Assembly (NCBI GenBank): GCA_001600455.1
Contig: BCKC01000001.1
Span: 5,606,441-5,670,440 of the forward strand
From: Endocalyx cinctus
Lineage: Eukaryota; Ascomycota; Sordariomycetes; Amphisphaeriales; Apiosporaceae
Direction: 5' to 3'
Length of the DNA stretch: 64,000 nucleotides
Below, piece by piece: positions 59,487 to 64,000 of this stretch (within the stretch, counting starts at the first letter, position 1; each line of letters opens with the position of its first letter). The translations under genes and the position numbers were made by a program. The notes under the pieces were generated by a model. The model was not told the DNA's origin. It did no database searches and saw only the letters and a list, made by a program, of their open reading frames with translations.

Positions 59487-60374
59487 ATGGAGACATCCGA
59501 CCCGGGTAATTTAGAGCGACGATCGCCTCCGGAAGTCGAGGAAACTATTCACCCATTGCCAGCTTCTGGCGGCATCAAGACAGTGACGGCGACAAGAACA
59601 GTCACAACAGCAACGGCGGCGGGGGATTCGAGCGTCGCCCGGTGGCATAGCCGTCGACATCGAGCGCGACGATGGGCGACGCGCACCAGCGTGATCCTCT
59701 CCCGGAACCGGGTCTTGCCCGTCTTCCTGATCGGCACCGCCGCCACCAGGTGCCGCGACGCGTTCACGATGTCTGAGATCCGCCGATCGCCGTTGTACCG
59801 GGGCGACGGCGGAGTCGGCGTCGGTGGGTCGCATCACCACCAGCACTTATTCGTCGACTCGCCCTTCCTCGAAATCCGAGGCTTCGTCGGTCTCGATCTC
59901 GTCATGCTCCTGCTACTAGTCGCGACGCTCACGCCGGTACCTAACTACTTTTTCGGCGGGGACGCCATCGCCGTATTTTCGGGGCTCGAGCGCCTTCGCG
60001 CGCGGCAAAGGACGGTAGGACGGGGAGGGGAGGAAGAAGAAGAAGGAAGAAAAGAAGGAGAAATGGGAAGAGGACGCGCGCACGCGGTTATCGTCTCCGC
60101 AGGCCGCGCGGTGGCTTTTTGGATCGACGCGCGCGCGCTCGGACGCTTCTGGGCCATGTGCTCGTACCGGGCGGGCGGGACGCATTTCCCCAACCTCGTC
60201 ATGGGATGGGTTTTAATGGTAGACGGGCAGCCGCGGTGGATGAGGGCTTTGGGGTACGTTCAGTTCGCGTATGACGTCTTCGGCGTCGTTTGGGGGTTCC
60301 TGGGGGCGTTGACGTTGGCGTGCATAATGGTGGATGAAGTTTGGATGTTGGTTTGTGGTGATGGAGTAGGATGA
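59487..60374 (+). CDS. Hypothetical membrane protein, 295 aa
   Basis: Unrecognised protein. The open frame is long and GC-rich (coding part far richer than flanks), which supports a real gene. ATG at 59487 (METSDPGNLERR) is the first in frame. The N-terminal ~70 residues are Thr/Arg-rich and polar. A short hydrophobic stretch (LPVFLIGTA, near 77-85) precedes a stronger membrane segment (LDLVMLLLLVATLTPV, near 136-151). A Glu/Arg-rich loop of about 25 residues separates this from two weaker C-terminal hydrophobic stretches (FPNLVMGWVLMV; YDVFGVVWGFLGALTLACIMV). An undetected in-frame intron in the Glu/Arg-rich part is possible, since that part is purine-rich and out of character. No function is assigned. 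Confidence 0.55.
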   Translation: METSDPGNLERRSPPEVEETIHPLPASGGIKTVTATRTVTTATAAGDSSVARWHSRRHRARRWATRTSVILSRNRVLPVFLIGTAATRCRDAFTMSEIRRSPLYRGDGGVGVGGSHHHQHLFVDSPFLEIRGFVGLDLVMLLLLVATLTPVPNYFFGGDAIAVFSGLERLRARQRTVGRGGEEEEEGRKEGEMGRGRAHAVIVSAGRAVAFWIDARALGRFWAMCSYRAGGTHFPNLVMGWVLMVDGQPRWMRALGYVQFAYDVFGVVWGFLGALTLACIMVDEVWMLVCGDGVG

Positions 60375-61818
60375 GAGAGAAGCTGCGCGCGATGGCGATC
60401 TGTTCAAATTTCTTACTTTTTTTTTCTTATTAGTGGAGGAAGATGAACCCTGAACAGGGCCGAGAACATATCACTAAAATACGTATAAGAGAATCTTGTT
60501 GGTGAAGCAGCCTATCATAACCTATAAATTGAGGCGATCTCCGATATTGAGAACGAAAATGACTGTGTTTCTATTTTTATTCATAACGTTGATCATAAGA
60601 TGGCCCCCAAAATTAATTGATCTCATAATACTCCGTTTGTTGGTAATAGAGTGGTGGGGTTTGCTAGGCAGCCAGACAGAAGCAGGGTTGGGTAAAAGTG
60701 TGTATCCATCGTGGCGCTCGACCCTCGTCCTATAGCTCGTCAGCTACTATGAAGATAATACTACTCAATGGACGTGAAAGAAGGCATACCGCAGCTTAAT
60801 AAAATGATCCTTCGTGTTGACAGCTTGACCCATATGTGGCCTATATGCGCCGTATATAACAACAAATTCCCTCCTCCCAGTCAATTTTTATAGTGGTAAA
60901 GATTGTAAATATCGTACGAGGATTATGACTCTTATTAATGTTTAAGTCATCAGATATGCATATTTTTAGTGTATACTACATTGCACGGTAATTTACGCAA
61001 CCATGTCGGGGCCCGGAGCCCTTCCCGCCTCGACGTTGTATTATGGTCAATAATGTACATGAAGAAATCTTGGCTTGATTTACTTGTCTTTTCTTTTTCT
61101 CTCTCTCTCTCTCTCTCTTAATCAAAATTTCAACGAGGCAGCAAGGGATGGCAAATGTTATTCCTCACAACATAAATTTCACTTTAAAAATAAAACAGGT
61201 GATATTATATACTAACTACCATTACGATGTTCAGCTTTGCTGCTAATGCATCTAGTCACCGTCATAAATGCAACTGTGCCATGTCACTGCCGAACTGGGA
61301 AGTTAAAGGATTACTACAGTATGCCCTGTTGAGAGAAAAGTGAATAGCATTGGTGATCTGTGAGTCAGCATAGCCTCTCTTATTCTGTACCATCCAACCA
61401 ACTCTCATCTTGATTATACATCTCATATCCATATTTGACAGCTGTACCTTTCTCGGCGGCTGACTTTATAGCAATTATATTTTAGTGTCAAGACATGGCT
61501 CCATGAGCGGTAGGTATACTTTTAGATAATATAGTCGCTAAGCCGTCCCGATGTAACATCGTGATCCCAGATGCCTTACGTAGGGTTTTTACAATATATA
61601 AGTCTTGGACCTTCGCCGCCGCGTCATCCCTTCTTTTCGTGTCTATCCTTTCTATACTTAAACAATCAATTTTTTGTTTTTGGTCTACCTGTCATATTAC
61701 CAACCCTTTTCTTGACTTCTTCACGGCAACCCAAATAAAAAGAAAATAAGACTTTCTTTCTCTCTTTGCAACTTTTAACATTGGTATAAAGTAATTGTAT
61801 TAATAACTATTACTGAAA
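60375..61818. other. Intergenic DNA
   Basis: The 1.4-kb AT-rich stretch between two plus-strand genes includes a CT dinucleotide run (61099-61118). Small frames at 60496-60735 and 61561-61749 have no recognisable product. The last 200 bp are the likely leader of the four-TM protein gene. Confidence 0.5.
61099..61118. repeat. (CT)n microsatellite
   Basis: About ten CT units; simple repeat. Confidence 0.85.
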
Positions 61819-62570
61819 ATGGGTGTCCTCACTGCTGGTTTACCGTTCTACGCTGCGGCGCTCGTCTCCTGGATCGGCATGCTCATAGCATGGGCCGTCA
61901 GCTTAGGAGCTCAATATGCCGGCGAAACGTCAAGTCTTTTCCCGAACTACTACATCTACTGGGCCGTTTTACTGGTAAGTTTTCCTGTCCTTCTTCTACC
62001 GACTTTTACCATTTGGTATAAGTATATACGCAGAGAAAAAAAAAAAAAAAAAAAGGATAATTTACTAACCCGTGACAATAGGCCGTTATCGGCTTGCTAT
62101 GGAGCGTGATGATGGTCGCGACTTCCTTCGGCGGCGGCGCTTCGTCGCACCTACGCGGCATGGCCGTCTCGGCCGTCGCCATCATCGTGAACTTCCAGTT
62201 CCTCTTTAACCTGGTCTCTCTCCTGAGCCAGGCCTCGGATAACCTGTACCAGCTGAACGAATCGGGTGAAGGGGACAGCGATGGCGAAAGCTACGGCTAT
62301 TTCACCAGCAGCGCTTCTTCTGAGGAGATCTCCATGCTGAAGAAATACGCTAACGCTCAGTTGGCCTTGACCGTAATAGCTAGGTACGTTTTCACAGAAT
62401 ACAACTCCGGCTCTTTTCATATATGCATGCCTTCTTTGCTGTCTGATTTCGTTTCGTGCACCTGGTAATTAATCGCTAACCTATGCTACCCTTTTAGTAT
62501 CGTCACTCTCGTCGTTATTGCCGCGGACCTTTTCCGTTTGATGAGAAGCGCGAACAAGTTGGGGGCTTAA
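61819..62570 (+). CDS. Four-transmembrane protein of unknown function, 3 exons, 176 aa
   Basis: Exons are 61819-61974, 62082-62383 and 62498-62570; 531 nt, in frame. Four hydrophobic segments are visible: PFYAAALVSWIGMLIAWAVS, YIYWAVLLAVIGLLWSVMMV, GMAVSAVAIIVNFQFLFNLV and LALTVIASIVTLVVIAADLF. An acidic, Ser-rich loop (ESGEGDSDGES) separates the last two. N- and C-terminal tails are short, and the C-terminus is basic (RLMRSANKLGA). The topology recalls MARVEL-type or related small fungal tetraspan proteins, but no diagnostic motif is present. The first intron carries a 19-nt A run just before TACTAAC. The product is a real gene by its splice logic and codon use; its role is unknown. Confidence 0.82.
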
Positions 62571-62855
62571 GACTCGGAGTGTCGTTTTCGTGCGTCTTGC
62601 TCCAAGACGGGAATGAGAGACGGCTTCACGTCACTTTTGGTGCATCTAGCCGTTGGAGTAGATGATAGATTATCGTAACGAGGAATGAGAATACGTACAC
62701 AGTGGGGATTTGTGAAAAGAAGATACGAGACAAAAAAAAAACAAGTGTGCATTCATGTAGAATTTAACGGACCGGCTATTAGGAATTATACATTTCCTTT
62801 AATATTATCATGGCATCATCTATATTTATTTTTATATCTTAACCTATTTTTCTTA
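62571..62855. other. Convergent intergenic spacer
   Basis: 285 bp between the converging four-TM gene and histidinol-phosphate aminotransferase. It holds only the two 3' ends. Confidence 0.5.
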
Positions 62856-64000
62856 TTACGCGATGACGGCATTCGCCTGGGCCTCTTTTATCGCTTCGTT
62901 CGAGGGTATTTCCAACTTGTGACCGTTCACCTCGGCAAGCGACTTCGCCAGAGCGTCCAGCAGCGTCGTGGTTTCCGTCTCGGTCCCGACCGTGATTCTC
63001 AGACAACCCAGACACCCGTGCTCCTTTCCCCTGAAGCGCACGACGACGCCCTTCTTCTCGGCCAACATCTCGTACACCGCGAGCGCCGTCGCGTTATCGG
63101 GCTCGCCCTTAGCGTTCAGCATCTCGTACAGCAGGAAGTTGCTCTCGGTGCCGCCCCGGAGCCGTCCGACGCCTTTAATTTTAGGCAGCTCGGCGATTAT
63201 CCTCTCGCGCTGGGCGACGATCTTCTCGCGGTTCGCGCGCATGACGGCCAGGCCCTCGGGCGAGACGGCGTACGAGGCGAGCACGCTCGTCGGGCTCGAG
63301 AGGTTGTACGGCGCTTTGAGGCTGTTCATCAGGCGCGCGATCGCGGGCGACGTGAAGGCCGCGCCGGCGCGGATCCCCGCCATGCCGAACGCTTTCGACA
63401 TGGTCTGCATGACGACGAGGTTGGGCCACTCGGCGACCCACTCGGCCAGGGAGGCGCCCTCGGGCGCGAAGTCCACGTACGCCTCGTCCACGACCACCAC
63501 GCCGTTCCACGTCGGGTGCTCTAGCACCTTCCTCACGTCCTCCTTGGCTATCGTCCCGCCGGTCGGGTTGCCCGGCGAGCATATGTAGATAAGCTTGATG
63601 TTCTGCTCCTTCGACAGCGTCTCGTTCACCTTCTCCACGTCCAGCTCGAACGTGGGCGCCGGGAGCAAGGGGACCTTGACGAGGCCGACGTCGTTGACCT
63701 GGGCCGATACGGAGTACATGCCGTAGGTAGGCGGGCAGACGAGAATGCGGTCCTTTCCGGGGACGCAGAAGCATCTCAGGAGAGCGTCGATGGCCTCGTC
63801 GCTGCCCACGCCGACGAACAGGTTGTCCGGCGTGATGGTCTTCTCGGTGTGGTGGTGGGTGTTGCGCAGCTCGCAGAGCTGCTGCTTCAGGTCCGCCTGG
63901 TGGGGATCCGGGTATCTGTGAAGGCCCAGGAAGTCGATCTCGGGCCCCGACGAGGAAGCCGCGCAAGCCGCTTTCTCCGCCGATAAAGATGGGCCGTAGG
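62856..64000 (-). CDS. HIS5: Histidinol-phosphate aminotransferase, 5' part beyond window
   Basis: PLP-dependent class II aminotransferase that converts imidazole acetol phosphate to L-histidinol phosphate in histidine biosynthesis. The stop codon TAA is at 62858-62856. The frame is open to the right edge, giving 381 visible residues with the N-terminus cut off. Family marks in order: YGPSLSAEKAA near the edge, then IDFLGLHRYPDPHQADLKQQ, VGVGSDEAIDALLRCF, YICSPGNPTGG, VVVDEAYVDF, and the PLP-lysine motif MSKAFGMAGIRAG. Close to the end are VRFRGKEHGCLGCLRITVG and LLDALAKSL. A visible arginine pair (VVRFRGKE, CLRITVG) fits substrate phosphate/carboxylate binding. The gene is strongly GC-rich, which creates long shadow frames on both strands. 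No intron is seen in this part. Confidence 0.95.
   Translation of the reverse strand, partial: YGPSLSAEKAACAASSSGPEIDFLGLHRYPDPHQADLKQQLCELRNTHHHTEKTITPDNLFVGVGSDEAIDALLRCFCVPGKDRILVCPPTYGMYSVSAQVNDVGLVKVPLLPAPTFELDVEKVNETLSKEQNIKLIYICSPGNPTGGTIAKEDVRKVLEHPTWNGVVVVDEAYVDFAPEGASLAEWVAEWPNLVVMQTMSKAFGMAGIRAGAAFTSPAIARLMNSLKAPYNLSSPTSVLASYAVSPEGLAVMRANREKIVAQRERIIAELPKIKGVGRLRGGTESNFLLYEMLNAKGEPDNATALAVYEMLAEKKGVVVRFRGKEHGCLGCLRITVGTETETTTLLDALAKSLAEVNGHKLEIPSNEAIKEAQANAVIA

Noticed and set aside
63181..63966. Long ORFs overlapping histidinol-phosphate aminotransferase on both strands
   Set aside because: They are GC-rich shadow frames with Arg/Gly/Pro-biased composition. The true frame carries the full aminotransferase motif set.
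1..64000. CRISPR array, bacterial operon or prophage signals
   Set aside because: No spaced direct repeats, no Shine-Dalgarno-led operons; spliceosomal introns show the DNA is eukaryotic.

Overview
The window looks like nuclear DNA of a filamentous ascomycete (Pezizomycotina, probably Sordariomycetes). The introns are short (about 50-130 nt), with GTANGT donors and CTAAC/CTAAT-type branch points. The gene set fits: fungal NAD(P)H nitrate reductase, a division-III chitin synthase, a Hrq1-type helicase, UPF2, a PRC2 EED protein and a small secreted cysteine-rich protein. An AT-rich chromovirus-type gypsy remnant is broken by the stops expected from RIP. Most open reading frames in the intergenic DNA are shadows or chance. 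I rebuilt exon structures by hand, and every multi-exon model given closes in frame.

Layout. 0.4-1.5 kb: aldo-keto reductase (-). 3.1-6.6 kb: Hrq1/RecQ4-type helicase (-), with an in-frame 54-nt intron. 7.0-8.05 kb: RRM-like protein (-). 9.9-11.8 kb: Yrb2/RanBP3-like Ran-binding protein (-), with 99 further in-frame codons beyond its stop. 13.5-16.3 kb: nitrate reductase (-). 18.7-22.8 kb: UPF2 (+). 27.6-30.2 kb: chitin synthase (+). 32.3-33.8 kb: Gvp36-like BAR protein (+). 34.9-35.8 kb: NDUFA5-like complex I subunit (+). 36.5-38.1 kb: Rrn11-like Pol I factor (+). 38.7-39.8 kb: Yip1-family Golgi protein (-). 39.8-44.8 kb: AT-rich, transposon-bearing tract. 44.8-46.9 kb: PAS-domain protein (-). 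46.9-53.3 kb: gene-poor AT-rich tract. 53.3-55.4 kb: EED (+). 55.75-56.07 kb: small secreted protein (-). 59.5-60.4 kb: orphan GC-rich ORF (+). 61.8-62.6 kb: four-TM protein (+). 62.9 kb to the right edge: histidinol-phosphate aminotransferase (-), cut at its 5' end.

The genes are ordinary housekeeping and regulatory loci. I see no biosynthetic cluster and no nitrate-assimilation cluster, since no nitrite reductase or nitrate transporter lies near the nitrate reductase. The most interesting observations are small in scale. They are the stopless intron beside the helicase DELH box, the apparently coding tail after the Ran-binding protein's TAG, changed NAD(P)H-site residues in nitrate reductase, nine intergenic copies of a TACGGAGTA 9-mer, and homopolymer runs just upstream of branch points in several introns. 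I did not find a convincing new multi-gene system.
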